Assembly (NCBI GenBank): GCA_030680745.1
Contig: JAUXUR010000073.1
Span: 57,169 to 121,168 of the forward strand
Source: Alphaproteobacteria bacterium
GTDB lineage: Bacteria > Pseudomonadota > Alphaproteobacteria > JAUXUR01
Direction: 5' to 3'
DNA: 64,000 nt
Shown here: one piece after another, positions 17,491-26,202 of the stretch
Layout of the letters: every line of letters begins with the position of its first letter
Numbering within the stretch: position 1 is the stretch's first letter
Program-made: the position numbers and the translations under genes
Notes under the pieces: generated by a model
What the model was told of the DNA's origin: nothing
Databases searched by the model: none
What the model saw: the letters and a program-made list of their open reading frames with translations, nothing else

Positions 17491-18813
17491 ATGCGTTACT
17501 TTAAATACAATCTTGTTTTTTTACTCTTTATCAATTTATTGATTATCCAACCAACGTGCGCCGAAGAATTCGAAGTGCACATCACGCGCGGCAAAATTGA
17601 AGCATTTCCAATCGCTATCCCCGCAATGTTTGGCGATCAACATGCTCAAGAAATCACCGAAATCATTAAAGCTGATTTACATAGATCCGGCATTTTTCGT
17701 TTACTTGATCCACGTGCTTTCATTCAAACGCCTGAATCCCTTAAAGCAGCACCCCGTTTTTCAGATTGGCGCTTAATCAATGCCAAAGCTTTAGTAACAG
17801 GTCATGTGACGCCTGATGTTGGTGGTCAATACAGAATTTCGTATCAATTGTTTGATGTCTATTTAGATCGTGAAACAGATCGCTTCGAAAAAGTCTTTAC
17901 ACTTGCTGACCTCAGAAAAGTTGCGCATGCAATATCAGATCGTATTTATGAACGTATCATCGGCATCTCCGGCTTTTTCAACACCCGTATTGCTTATGTT
18001 GCTGAATCTGGTCACCCTAAAAACCGTCAAAAACGACTCGCACTTATGGATCAAGATGGTTTCAATCAAGAATTTTTAACTAAAGCTGAAACAGGCATGG
18101 TCGTTAGTCCTCGTTTTTGCCCAACGCGCCCTGAAATCACTTACATGGCCTATCGTAACAATCAAGCACGTATTTATGTCATGGATTTAAAAACACGCCA
18201 AGAACGTCCACTCGGCTCCTTTGCCAACATGACTTTCGCCCCACGTTATTCATTAGATGGCAATAAACTCATTATGAGCTATGCCGAAAATAATGGAGAC
18301 TCTGATATATACATTATGGATCTAAAAACACGTCAAAACAAAAGATTAACAGCAAATGCAGCCATCAACACCTCTCCTTCTTTATCCCCAGATGGATCAA
18401 AAGTTGTATTCAATTCTGACCGTGGTGGATCGCAACAACTTTATGTCATGAATGCTGATGGCAGCGATCAAAAGCGAATTAGTTTTGACGGTGTTAAATA
18501 CGCAACACCTGTTTGGTCCCCTTTAGGAGATTTAATAGCATTTACAAAGGTTTTCAACGGTCAATACCACATTGGTGTCATGCGTCCAGACGGAAGTAAC
18601 GAAAGAATTTTAACAAAAGGTGATTATATGGTTGAAGGGCCAGAATGGGCGCCTAATGGAAGATTACTGACCTATTATCGCCAAAGTCGTAGGGATAGAC
18701 AAGGAAAAGCGCAGGTTAACCTTTATACAATCCACGTTTCGGGTGAACACGAACAGTGGCTCAGAACTACAACAGATGCATCTGATCCTTCGTGGTCGCC
18801 CTTGATTAGATGA
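17491..18813 (+). CDS. tolB: Tol-Pal system protein TolB
   Basis: Periplasmic protein of 440 residues that binds Pal and TolA. It has a signal peptide (MRYFKYNLVFLLFINLLIIQPTCA), then the TolB N-terminal domain (ITRGKIEAFPIAIPAMF, IIKADLHRSGIFRLLD). A six-bladed WD40-like propeller follows, with repeats such as SPDGSKVVFNSDRGG and QQLYVMNADGSDQKRIS. Length and order are normal. The ribosome site GGAGG lies 6 bases upstream. It is separated from tolQRA by the inserted hydrolase but lies 121 bp before pal in the same direction. Confidence 0.95.
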   Translation: MRYFKYNLVFLLFINLLIIQPTCAEEFEVHITRGKIEAFPIAIPAMFGDQHAQEITEIIKADLHRSGIFRLLDPRAFIQTPESLKAAPRFSDWRLINAKALVTGHVTPDVGGQYRISYQLFDVYLDRETDRFEKVFTLADLRKVAHAISDRIYERIIGISGFFNTRIAYVAESGHPKNRQKRLALMDQDGFNQEFLTKAETGMVVSPRFCPTRPEITYMAYRNNQARIYVMDLKTRQERPLGSFANMTFAPRYSLDGNKLIMSYAENNGDSDIYIMDLKTRQNKRLTANAAINTSPSLSPDGSKVVFNSDRGGSQQLYVMNADGSDQKRISFDGVKYATPVWSPLGDLIAFTKVFNGQYHIGVMRPDGSNERILTKGDYMVEGPEWAPNGRLLTYYRQSRRDRQGKAQVNLYTIHVSGEHEQWLRTTTDASDPSWSPLIR

Positions 18814-18855
18814 TCAAGACAGAGTATGATGCATTCATGAAAGATACTTACGTGT

Positions 18856-18885
18856 TTGAAAACGTTTTTTAATATGTGTTAGTAT
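18856..18885 (+). promoter_or_regulatory. Candidate promoter of pal
   Basis: TTGAAA and TAGTAT are separated by 18 bp, 50 bp before the pal ATG. Arms AAGATACT (18841-18848) and AGTATCTT (18881-18888) form an inverted repeat around it and could be an operator. Judged by eye. Confidence 0.35.
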
Positions 18886-18934
18886 CTTAAGTATATTAAT
18901 TTTGTTTGTAACAGTTTCTGATGGGGAGCTCCTC

Positions 18935-19441
18935 ATGCGCCTAAAACATTTATGTCTGCTTTCACTAGTAATAATGGTAGCAGCTTGTGCTGATAAAAAA
19001 GCACCCGTTCAACAAGCCAATGTTGATCAACCACAATACGAACCTTATGTCGAAGATGGACATAATGTTCAACCAGGAAGTATTGAAGATTTCCGCGTTA
19101 ACGTCGGCGATCGCGTATTTTTTGGATACAACCATCAAGATTTAACACCTGCAGCACGCGAAACTTTAGAGCGTCAAGCTGGTTGGCTTAAGCAATATGC
19201 TGATGTCAAAGTTATTATTGAAGGTCACTGCGATGAACGTGGAACACGTGAGTACAACTTAGCCCTTGGCGAACGTCGTGCACATGCTTCTAAACACTAC
19301 CTTATCAGCCTAGGCATTCCAGCGAGCAGAATCCAAACGTTGAGCTTTGGTAAAGATAAGCCAGAAAATCCAGCTTCAAACGAAGAAGCTTGGTCACAAA
19401 ATCGTCGTGCCGTTACAATTATTACTGAAGGCGCTCATTGA
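18935..19441 (+). CDS. pal: Peptidoglycan-associated lipoprotein Pal
   Basis: Outer-membrane lipoprotein of 168 residues. The signal peptide ends in a lipobox (VIMVAAC, lipidated Cys18). An OmpA-like peptidoglycan-binding domain follows, with VIIEGHCDERGTREYN and LALGERRAHASKHYL holding the diaminopimelate-binding Asp and Arg. The ATG at 18935 is chosen because it starts the lipoprotein signal and follows GGGGA; an ATG 33 bases upstream would spoil it. The cpoB (ybgF) gene that usually follows pal is absent: a strong terminator and a convergent gene come next. Confidence 0.95.
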   Translation: MRLKHLCLLSLVIMVAACADKKAPVQQANVDQPQYEPYVEDGHNVQPGSIEDFRVNVGDRVFFGYNHQDLTPAARETLERQAGWLKQYADVKVIIEGHCDERGTREYNLALGERRAHASKHYLISLGIPASRIQTLSFGKDKPENPASNEEAWSQNRRAVTIITEGAH

Positions 19442-19466
19442 GCTTCCTCTAGTACTGGTTGATTCA

Positions 19467-19491
19467 AAAGGGAGCTTATGCTCCCTTTTTT
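19467..19491 (+). terminator. Terminator shared by pal and the convergent small gene
   Basis: AAAGGGAGC, a TTAT loop and GCTCCCTTT followed by T's. The flanking A's also allow it to work on the minus strand for the gene ending at 19490. Confidence 0.9.
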
Positions 19492-19789
19492 ATTTTGAGG
19501 TTAATTCACTATTGTCTAATGCTCCTGTGTTTTTCTTTATGTTTTTATTTTTATTTCTTTTCAAAGGCTCTTTCACGATTGGTTTATTCATAGGTTCATT
19601 TAATATTCTATTTTCATTAGGGATCTGCACATTCGGTTTTATACTTTCATGATGCATAGCTTCCCTCTCTACCTTTCTACTTTCAAGTGTTGCATTCATC
19701 GCCAATTTGTCACCAACAGCATAAGTTTGTAATGGCGCAAGCATTATAACCGTGTATATTATAGCAAATATTAATCCGGTGGTTTTCAT
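19490..19789 (-). CDS. Small secreted protein, unknown
   Basis: Protein of 99 residues with a signal peptide (MKTTGLIFAIIYTVIMLAPLQTYA). A charged, mostly disordered body follows, rich in Asn, Lys, Glu and Pro (IKPNVQIPNENRILNEP). The sequence just after the signal, TYAVGDKLA, is like SYAVGEKM in the small secreted protein at 24124, so they may share a processing signal. GGAG lies about 6 bases before the ATG. It sits where cpoB would be expected after pal but does not resemble CpoB. Confidence 0.65.
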   Translation of the reverse strand: MKTTGLIFAIIYTVIMLAPLQTYAVGDKLAMNATLESRKVEREAMHHESIKPNVQIPNENRILNEPMNKPIVKEPLKRNKNKNIKKNTGALDNSELTSK

Positions 19790-19990
19790 TTATCCCTCCA
19801 TCAATTAATTATATTACCTAATGTAATTATAACAGACTATACTTAAATAAAATGTGAAAAGTAAATAATTTTAATAAATTATTAATAATATTTTGATAAA
19901 ATTGTAATAAAAAAATATATCTACATAAACATATTTAAAAACAAAAATAATTTTTATTTTCTAAATGAATTTAAAAACTTCAACATCTTT

Positions 19991-20026
19991 AAAAAAAACC
20001 CTAGATATCCTTTCAGATACCCAGGG
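19991..20026 (-). terminator. Rho-independent terminator of nrdJ (minus strand)
   Basis: Read on the minus strand: CCCTGGGTATC, a short loop, GATATCTAGGG and eight T's (the A-run at 19991-19998). It lies ~190 bases after the nrdJ stop, so the nrdJ message would have a long structured 3' end that includes the repeat at 20093. Confidence 0.75.
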
Positions 20027-20047
20027 CAAGTTGTCGAGGAAAAAATG

Positions 20048-20079
20048 TTACCCGAATAATTTTGAAAATATTTGGGTAA
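20048..20079. repeat. Inverted repeat in the nrdJ 3' region
   Basis: TTACCCGAATA (20048-20058) pairs with TATTTGGGTAA (20069-20079) with one wobble; the loop is 10 bases. It lies between the terminator and the structured repeat and may simply be a 3' hairpin. Confidence 0.55.
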
Positions 20080-20092
20080 ATTATAGTCGTTT

Positions 20093-20212
20093 AACTATCC
20101 AAATTATGAGGCAAAGTCTAGAAAGGCTAAGAGCCGGAACGAGTGTACCTCTTTGTACATGAGTAACCGAAACGCGAGCCTGACGACGAATTTGTCCATA
20201 ATTTTGATAGTT
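20093..20212 (+). repeat. Structured repeat family S, copy A
   Basis: 120 bp. Outer arms AACTATCCAAATTATG (20093-20108) and CATAATTTTGATAGTT (20197-20212) are complementary with one mismatch. Inside is GGCAAAGTCTAGAAAGG, the apical hairpin TGTAC-CTCTTT-GTACA, and CTGACGACGAATTTG. It shares these inner parts with copies at 29397 and 41333. It ends five bases before the nrdJ stop codon, in the nrdJ 3' untranslated region. Confidence 0.85.
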
Positions 20213-20217
20213 ATAAA

Positions 20218-23200
20218 TCAACTGCAGCCGCTTGTATGTCCACAGGTAACACATTTAAGACATGTACCATTACGCACAAGCGTGAAATTACCGCAATCAC
20301 CACAAGCATCACCTGCATAACCTTTTAAGCGTGCCTGGCGACCTTGCTCATAAGCATCGCTTTGAACAACTTGACTTACGCCTACTGCAAACACTTTACT
20401 TTCAACATGTTCGGGTTCAACCGCAAAAGCTTGAGATCCACCTGACAAAACCGATAAACGATTACGCACAAAACCTTTACTCGCAGCAAGATGAACAGCT
20501 TCCATGGTTGCAGCACTTGCCATGTGATGTGTCGTTCCTTCATGGCTGCCGCGACCAACGCTATCGGGTAATAAATCGGATGCTTCGGCATGTGCCAAAT
20601 CATTACGTCCTAAATACGAAATAGCGAGTTCTCTGAAGATATAATCAATAACAGAGGTTGCCATTTTGATCGTATCATTGCCCTGCACCATGCCTGATGG
20701 TTCGAAACGTACAAAAGTGAAAGCATCAACGAATTCTTCTAAAGGCACGCCATATTGAAGACCCATTGAAATTGACATCGCAAAAGCATTCATTAAGCTT
20801 CTAAAAGCAGCCCCCTCTTTATGCATATCGATAAAGATTTCGCCCAATGTGCCATCATCATATTCACCTGTGCGTAAATAGACTTTATGGCCACCAATCG
20901 TTGCTTTTTGCGTATAGCCTTTTCGACGTTGTGGCAATTTACGACGATCCATAACGCGTTCAATAATTCTTTCAGCCATTTGAATAATTTTAGCACTTTG
21001 AGGTTTTACCTCTTCCGCATCAATATCATCATCTATATCGCCCACTAAAGAAGAACTTAAAGGTTGTGATAGTTTTGATCCATCACGATACAATGCATTA
21101 CATTTTAAACCTTGTCGCCAGGACAATAAATAGGCTTCTTTACATTCTTCAACACTTGCCGAATTCTGCATATTAATTGTTTTGGAAATAGAGCCCGAAA
21201 TAAATGGTTGAGCAGCCGCCATCATACGGATATGACTTTCAACAGACAAGAAACGTTTACCTATAGAACCACAAGGATTCGCACAATCAAAAACAGATAA
21301 ATGCTTATCTTTTAAATGAGGCGCGCCTTCAAGCGTCATCGTCCCACAACAAAAAATATTCGCTTCCTGAATCTCAATACGTGAAAATCCTAAATGCGCT
21401 AAAAGATCAAAACTTATATCTTGTAATTGAGTATCTGTTATATGAAGAATATTCTTACAGAAATCTTCGCCTAAGCTCCATTTATTAAACATAAATTTAA
21501 TGTCAAAGGCAGATTTCGCTGATTCCTCAAGTGATTGAAGTATCGCATCTGTAAACCCTTTTGCCTTCAAGCTGTCATGATTAATATGAGGCGCATTTTT
21601 AAGCGTCCCATGACCCACAGCATATGAAATCATTTCATCAATTTGATTTTCTTTATAGCCTAAATTTTTAAGGGCTTTTGGTACCAATTGATTAATAATC
21701 TTAAAGTATCCGCCACCTGCTAATTTTTTAAATTTAACAAGTGCATAATCAGGTTCAATCCCTGTTGTATCGCAATCCATAACAAGACCAATCGTCCCCG
21801 TCGGTGCAATCACTGTTGCTTGCGCATTACGGAAACCATATTGCGTTCCACTTGCAACCACATCATCCCATACTTTTTGCGCCGCTTTCACAAGGGGTTT
21901 CGACGGACAAGAAGTTGTATCTAAAGGAACAGGCGCAATCGCCATTTGTTCATAGCCGGTCTTTTTACCATAAACGGCCTTTTGATGATTACGCATCACA
22001 CGCATCATATGCGGCGCATTTTTACTATATTCTTGAAATGCACCAATTTCTTTTGCAATTTCAGAAGACGCCAAATAAGAAACACCTGTCATAAGGGCTG
22101 AGATAGCACCGCCTAACGCACGGCCTTCTGGGCTGTCATAAGAATGACCAGATACCATTAAAAAGCCGCCCAAATTCGCAAAACCAAGTCCTAATGTTCT
22201 GTATTTATAAGAAAGTTCAGCAAGCTCTGTACTTGGAAATTGTGCCATATAAACCGATATTTCAAGCACAAGCGTCCAAATACGTGTGGCATGTATAAAG
22301 GAATCAACGTCAAACGCTTCTTCTGGTTTTGCTTTATCATCATAAAAACGCATTAAGTTTAAAGACGCTAAATTACACGCTGTATTATCCAAGAACATAT
22401 ATTCAGAACATGGATTTGATGCATTAATACGGCCGCCCTCTGGGCATGTATGCCAATCATTAATGGTTGTATCGAATTGCAATCCTGGATCAGCGCAGGA
22501 CCATGCAGCATAGGCAATAGATTCCCATAAATCGCGTGCTTTCACCGTTTTAAAGACTTTACCATCTTTACGGCGAATCAAATTCCAATCTTCATCTTTC
22601 AAGACTTTTTCTAAAAATTCATTGGTCAAACGGACCGTATTGTTAGAATTTTGGCCAGAAACAGTACGATACGCTTCAGAATCCCAATCTGTATCATAGG
22701 ATTTAAAATCGATATGCTTATAGCCTTGTTTCGCAAATTGGATAACGCGTTGAATATAGTTTTCTGAAATCAAAGACTTACGTGCTTCGCGGATAGCAGT
22801 ACGTAAAGGTTTATTGATTTTAAGATCAAAGGCATCTTCTTTATTGGCACCCGTTACATAATGATGGCACGCATCCATAATGTCATTCAAATGCTTATGC
22901 GCTAGTTTTGATCCAGCAACGAGCGCTAAAACTTTTTGCTCTTCAATAACTTTCCAATTAATAAAATCTTCAACATCTGGATGATCGATATTAACAATCA
23001 CCATTTTAGCAGCACGTCTGGTCGTCCCACCTGATTTAATAGCACCTGCTGCACGGTCACCAATTTTCAAAAAGCTCATAAGGCCTGAAGAAACACCACC
23101 GCCTGATAATTTTTCACCAGCGCCACGAATATCCGAAAAATTCGATCCAGTCCCAGATCCATATTTAAATAAACGGGCTTCTTTCGTCCATAAATCCATA

Positions 23201-23841
23201 ATCCCGCCATTATTCACGAGATCATCTTTAACACTTAAAATAAAACACGCATGAGGCTGCGGACGGGCATAAGAGGAGCTTGAAAAAATAAGTTTTTCAG
23301 TTTCGGGATCAATATAAGAATGACCTTGCGCCGGGCCATCAATACCATAAGCCCAATGAAGACCTGTATTAAACCATTGCGGTGAATTTGGCGCACACAT
23401 TTGTTTGGCAAGCATATAGCAAAGCTCATCATAAAAAGCACGTGCATCATCTTCCGAGGTAAAATAATTACCCTTCCAACCCCAATATGTCCAAGCACCA
23501 GCCAAACGATGAAACACTTGTTTTGCGCTTGATTCAAACGTATAACGTTCTTTTTCAGGGCATTTAGAAAGTTTCGCCTCGTCAGCTACTTGACGCCAAA
23601 GCCAAGAAGGCACAGCATTTTCTTCAACAGGTTTTAAAAATTTAGGGACGCCTGCTTTTCTGAAATATTTTTGCGCTAATACGTCTGTTGCAACTTGCGA
23701 CCATTCTTGCGGCACTTCAATGTTTTGAATCTGAAAAACAATAGACCCATCTGGATTTTTGATTTCGCTACTCGTCTCATGAAATTGGATATTATCGTAG
23801 GGCAAGGTGCCAGATTGTGTGAAACGACGCGCGAATTTCAT
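20218..23841 (-). CDS. nrdJ: Adenosylcobalamin-dependent (class II) ribonucleotide reductase
   Basis: Enzyme of 1207 residues that reduces ribonucleotides to deoxyribonucleotides using coenzyme B12, independent of oxygen. Active-site motifs are visible: [20 protein letters not shown] (radical-site Cys and Glu), and [20 protein letters not shown] near the C-terminal half of the barrel. The protein ends in a zinc-ribbon-like tail ([20 protein letters not shown]). The start at 23841 ([11 protein letters not shown]) matches the family N terminus, and GGAG lies 6 bases upstream; ATGs at 23853 and further up are less likely. Two NrdR boxes precede it. It is the only ribonucleotide reductase in view, so DNA synthesis may depend on cobalamin. 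Confidence 0.96.
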   Translation of the reverse strand: MKFARRFTQSGTLPYDNIQFHETSSEIKNPDGSIVFQIQNIEVPQEWSQVATDVLAQKYFRKAGVPKFLKPVEENAVPSWLWRQVADEAKLSKCPEKERYTFESSAKQVFHRLAGAWTYWGWKGNYFTSEDDARAFYDELCYMLAKQMCAPNSPQWFNTGLHWAYGIDGPAQGHSYIDPETEKLIFSSSSYARPQPHACFILSVKDDLVNNGGIMDLWTKEARLFKYGSGTGSNFSDIRGAGEKLSGGGVSSGLMSFLKIGDRAAGAIKSGGTTRRAAKMVIVNIDHPDVEDFINWKVIEEQKVLALVAGSKLAHKHLNDIMDACHHYVTGANKEDAFDLKINKPLRTAIREARKSLISENYIQRVIQFAKQGYKHIDFKSYDTDWDSEAYRTVSGQNSNNTVRLTNEFLEKVLKDEDWNLIRRKDGKVFKTVKARDLWESIAYAAWSCADPGLQFDTTINDWHTCPEGGRINASNPCSEYMFLDNTACNLASLNLMRFYDDKAKPEEAFDVDSFIHATRIWTLVLEISVYMAQFPSTELAELSYKYRTLGLGFANLGGFLMVSGHSYDSPEGRALGGAISALMTGVSYLASSEIAKEIGAFQEYSKNAPHMMRVMRNHQKAVYGKKTGYEQMAIAPVPLDTTSCPSKPLVKAAQKVWDDVVASGTQYGFRNAQATVIAPTGTIGLVMDCDTTGIEPDYALVKFKKLAGGGYFKIINQLVPKALKNLGYKENQIDEMISYAVGHGTLKNAPHINHDSLKAKGFTDAILQSLEESAKSAFDIKFMFNKWSLGEDFCKNILHITDTQLQDISFDLLAHLGFSRIEIQEANIFCCGTMTLEGAPHLKDKHLSVFDCANPCGSIGKRFLSVESHIRMMAAAQPFISGSISKTINMQNSASVEECKEAYLLSWRQGLKCNALYRDGSKLSQPLSSSLVGDIDDDIDAEEVKPQSAKIIQMAERIIERVMDRRKLPQRRKGYTQKATIGGHKVYLRTGEYDDGTLGEIFIDMHKEGAAFRSLMNAFAMSISMGLQYGVPLEEFVDAFTFVRFEPSGMVQGNDTIKMATSVIDYIFRELAISYLGRNDLAHAEASDLLPDSVGRGSHEGTTHHMASAATMEAVHLAASKGFVRNRLSVLSGGSQAFAVEPEHVESKVFAVGVSQVVQSDAYEQGRQARLKGYAGDACGDCGNFTLVRNGTCLKCVTCGHTSGCS

Positions 23842-23863
23842 GAGATGCTCCATATTCTCTCTT

Positions 23864-23879
23864 ATACTATATGTAGTAT
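23864..23879 (-). promoter_or_regulatory. NrdR box, nrdJ-proximal
   Basis: ATACTATATGTAGTAT is a near-perfect palindrome. It matches 13 of 16 positions of the recalled NrdR consensus ACACTATATATAGTGT. It lies 22 bp upstream of the nrdJ start. NrdR is the ATP/dATP-sensing repressor of ribonucleotide reductase genes. Confidence 0.75.
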
Positions 23880-23905
23880 GTAATACGAAAAATACCCCCA
23901 TGACA

Positions 23906-23921
23906 AGACTAGAAATAGTTT
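23906..23921 (-). promoter_or_regulatory. NrdR box, nrdJ-distal
   Basis: AGACTAGAAATAGTTT matches 12 of 16 positions of the recalled NrdR consensus. It lies exactly 42 bp from the proximal box, four helical turns, which fits the rule that paired NrdR boxes lie on the same face of DNA. Confidence 0.65.
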
Positions 23922-24123
23922 TTTTTATGTGTTAGGATTGGGTCACCAAAGATGATATATCTGTAAATTCAATATGTTGAATTGGTTTAGGTCATGCATA
24001 TAGATTTTATGCAAAAAAATTTATTATTTTTTTCAAAAAGGCTTACATGCAGCCGAACAAAATATATAAAAGACCTTCAACTGCATGCAACTAGGGAAGT
24101 CACAAAAACGTCAATGTCTTTTT

Positions 24124-24441
24124 TTACTTCAACAAAGTATCAGCCTCAACAAAAAGTTCTTTTAATTCCCTATCAATTACCTTGCAACTTAAACCACGCG
24201 GACCTTCTTGCATGCTTATAAATTGAGCAATTGTACCCAAAAGATGTTTAACCTTTCCTGTTGCACCAAACTTTTCTTCCAATTTCCTTTTTATTTCAGT
24301 TTGCTTCAAAACATTAGCTTCGTGATTCTGGCAAAACTCTACAATAGGGGTCCTATACGATGACATTTTTTCGCCTACTGCATAAGAGTGTCCTGCAGCT
24401 AACAAAATAACCAACGTTAAGAAACAAGTTGTTTTTTTCAT
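24124..24441 (-). CDS. Small secreted two-cysteine protein
   Basis: Protein of 105 residues with a signal peptide (MKKTTCFLTLVILLAAGHSYA). The mature part (~84 residues) has two cysteines (FCQNHEAN and LSCKVID) that could form a disulphide, and the segment LEEKFGATGK. The gene just upstream (24709-25056) is a divergent paralogue with the same spacing (CPKYKEN, LHEKFGGQDK, ECTANRG). It has a ribosome site (GGGAG) before the ATG. No known family is recognised; the size and disulphide suggest a periplasmic or exported protein. Confidence 0.75.
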   Translation of the reverse strand: MKKTTCFLTLVILLAAGHSYAVGEKMSSYRTPIVEFCQNHEANVLKQTEIKRKLEEKFGATGKVKHLLGTIAQFISMQEGPRGLSCKVIDRELKELFVEADTLLK

Positions 24442-24708
24442 GTTTGATCTCCCATCTTATTTTTTAATTTATTTGGTCTACTTTCTCAGTATAATCTCAA
24501 TGTATTAATTTTACGTTAAAAATATTACAATTTATCAAAATTATATATCAGTAAATTCAATACAATTGCATTAATACAAAAAATATATATGGAATTTTAA
24601 TTCGACAATCGCATTTAATACTTTTGACTATGTGGTTAGTTAACTTTTAAAACTCTTTCACCAATCGCATACAATATAAAATCATACACACATCGCCAAT
24701 CAAACAAT

Positions 24709-25056
24709 CTATTTACCGGCTATCGACCTGTTTAATGCAGCAGAAAGCTGCATAAATTCTCCTCTGTTTGCTGTACATTCTTTACCATCTTTTAAACGTA
24801 CCAAAGAAGTATGCAACCCAAGATAATTTAATGTTTCCTTCATAGGAAATTTGTCCTGACCTCCAAATTTTTCATGTAAGGCAGCACCTATTTTGTTATA
24901 TGAAGCTAGATTTTCTTTATATTTTGGACAAGAATTTGTCAAAGGACTAAGATCTGTTACATTTGAAGAACTTTTAAATTCTTCAGGAATCAAAGAATAA
25001 CTATAAACATCCATAAAAACAAACCCTAGACTTAAAAGACAAATTTCTTTTTTTAT
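24709..25056 (-). CDS. Small secreted two-cysteine protein, paralogue with apparent AUA start
   Basis: The first ATG in the frame is at 25014, but it has no ribosome site and would remove the signal peptide. The frame stays open upstream. At 25054-25056 an ATA lies six bases after a strong AAGGAG and begins KKEICLLSLGFVFMDVYSYS, a signal peptide that lines up with MKKTTCFLTLVILLAAGHSYA of the paralogue at 24124. So the natural start seems to be ATA (115 residues), either used at low efficiency or a recent ATG-to-ATA mutation. Conserved features shared with the paralogue are CPKYKEN, LHEKFGGQDK and a second cysteine. If ATA is not used, the annotated gene is 24709-25014 and non-secreted, or a decaying gene. 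Confidence 0.6.
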   Translation of the reverse strand: MKKEICLLSLGFVFMDVYSYSLIPEEFKSSSNVTDLSPLTNSCPKYKENLASYNKIGAALHEKFGGQDKFPMKETLNYLGLHTSLVRLKDGKECTANRGEFMQLSAALNRSIAGK

Positions 25057-25095
25057 TTTATTCTCCTTTGTTTGTTTTATACAAAACTTAATCTT

Positions 25096-25545
25096 TTATT
25101 TAATCTGATTATAAGGCAAACCTTCAAAAGCATTTTTCTTAATGACCTTTAACTTGCCATCAACTTTTTTAACTGCTTCATCTTTTGTAAAGTCATATTT
25201 TTGATTTATCTTACCCAACAATTTTTGTTTATATGTTTCAAGCTGATCTATACGTTTTTTTATATCGCCCACTAACTTTTCATATTCACCAGGAATACCT
25301 TCTGAAGCATCATCTTGGCCACGTGCCTTAAGATAATTATCCAATTTCATTTTATATTTATCTATTTTTTGCGTTACTTTTGAACGCATTTCCTCCTTTA
25401 TTTTATTAACTTTATCCACATCCGGCTTTACAGCTTCCACTTTTGGAACCACTGCCTGCATTTTTACCTCTGGTTTCGCATCTTCGGCATAAGCAACCTG
25501 CCCTAAAGATAAAGCGACGAAAGATGAAAAAAGAATGATACGCAT
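25096..25545 (-). CDS. Secreted lysine-rich coiled-coil protein
   Basis: Protein of 149 residues with a signal peptide (MRIILFSSFVALSLGQVAYA). A charged helical body follows, likely a coiled coil (KIKEEMRSKVTQKIDKYKMK, IKKRIDQLETYKQKLLGK). The ATG at 25545 is chosen since it begins the signal sequence and follows GAGGGA; an upstream ATG at 25581 is less likely. The signal's end (QVAYAED) resembles those of the two neighbouring small secreted proteins, with which it forms a same-strand cluster. Function unknown. Confidence 0.72.
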   Translation of the reverse strand: MRIILFSSFVALSLGQVAYAEDAKPEVKMQAVVPKVEAVKPDVDKVNKIKEEMRSKVTQKIDKYKMKLDNYLKARGQDDASEGIPGEYEKLVGDIKKRIDQLETYKQKLLGKINQKYDFTKDEAVKKVDGKLKVIKKNAFEGLPYNQIK

Positions 25546-25712
25546 GATGTAATCCCTCACTAAAAGATCTAAAAAGATCATGTTTATAGTTTAATTTTAA
25601 GGGAAAATTGTTAAAAAATCATTAAAATTATACATCATATTGTTTTTATTAATGACATTTTAATGAGAATATTATACTTACCCTGCCAAACAATTTTTCC
25701 GTGGTAATAAGC

Positions 25713-25818
25713 TGTAATCGATAGACTTGAGAAGCAGACAAGGAACAACGAATGAAGTGGATCCTTATATACATGAGTAAGGCGTGACTATGTATCTTTC
25801 CAACGTCTATCGACTACA
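25713..25818 (+). repeat. Structured repeat family S, copy F
   Basis: Outer arms TGTAATCGATAGACTTG (from 25713) and CAACGTCTATCGACTACA (to 25818) are complementary with one bulge and one mismatch. The core includes GGATCCTTATATACATGAG, related to the ATACATGAG core of the other copies. It lies in the intergenic region 25546-26202, which has no gene but holds this copy and copy G. Confidence 0.7.
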
Positions 25819-26043
25819 TTTCTAAACTTATCCCCAAAAACACTTAACAAGTCTGTGGATAAGAATGAGTATAGATAGGGATAAAAGCTTTTCATGGAAT
25901 GCGCTTTAATAGCAAAAAAACCTTGTTATCTTTAAATAAAAATACTAAATACTTAAACATAAAATAAATTAAATACACAATATATCATAGAAAGACAATA
26001 TAAGTAAAGAAAGTAGCTTTTTTAATCACCGCCTTAACTTTGC

Positions 26044-26126
26044 ACTCAGATCCTCATGTATAAAGAATACACGAAGGAACCCGTGCCGAATCTTCTATCA
26101 CTCGCCTCACATTAGCGAATTTCGAA
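26044..26126 (-). repeat. Structured repeat family S, copy G (subtype shared with 42286)
   Basis: On the minus strand it contains TGTATTCTTTATACATGAG, the same hairpin core as the other copies. Over about 80 bases it is similar to 42286-42370 (ACTCAGATCC, GTGCCGAAT, TTCTATCACTCG, TTTCGAA in the same order on the plus strand). The outer arms could not be fixed with certainty. Confidence 0.65.
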
Positions 26127-26202
26127 AGATGTCTATTGACTCTCTTCCCACGTAAGTGACGAATAACGCTTTATAACTTAAAGCGAAAATATTATTACAT
26201 TG

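Noticed and set aside
23994..24221. Plus-strand frame of 75 residues between nrdJ and the small secreted gene
   Set aside because: No ribosome site or signal, and it overlaps the 24124-24441 coding sequence antisense.
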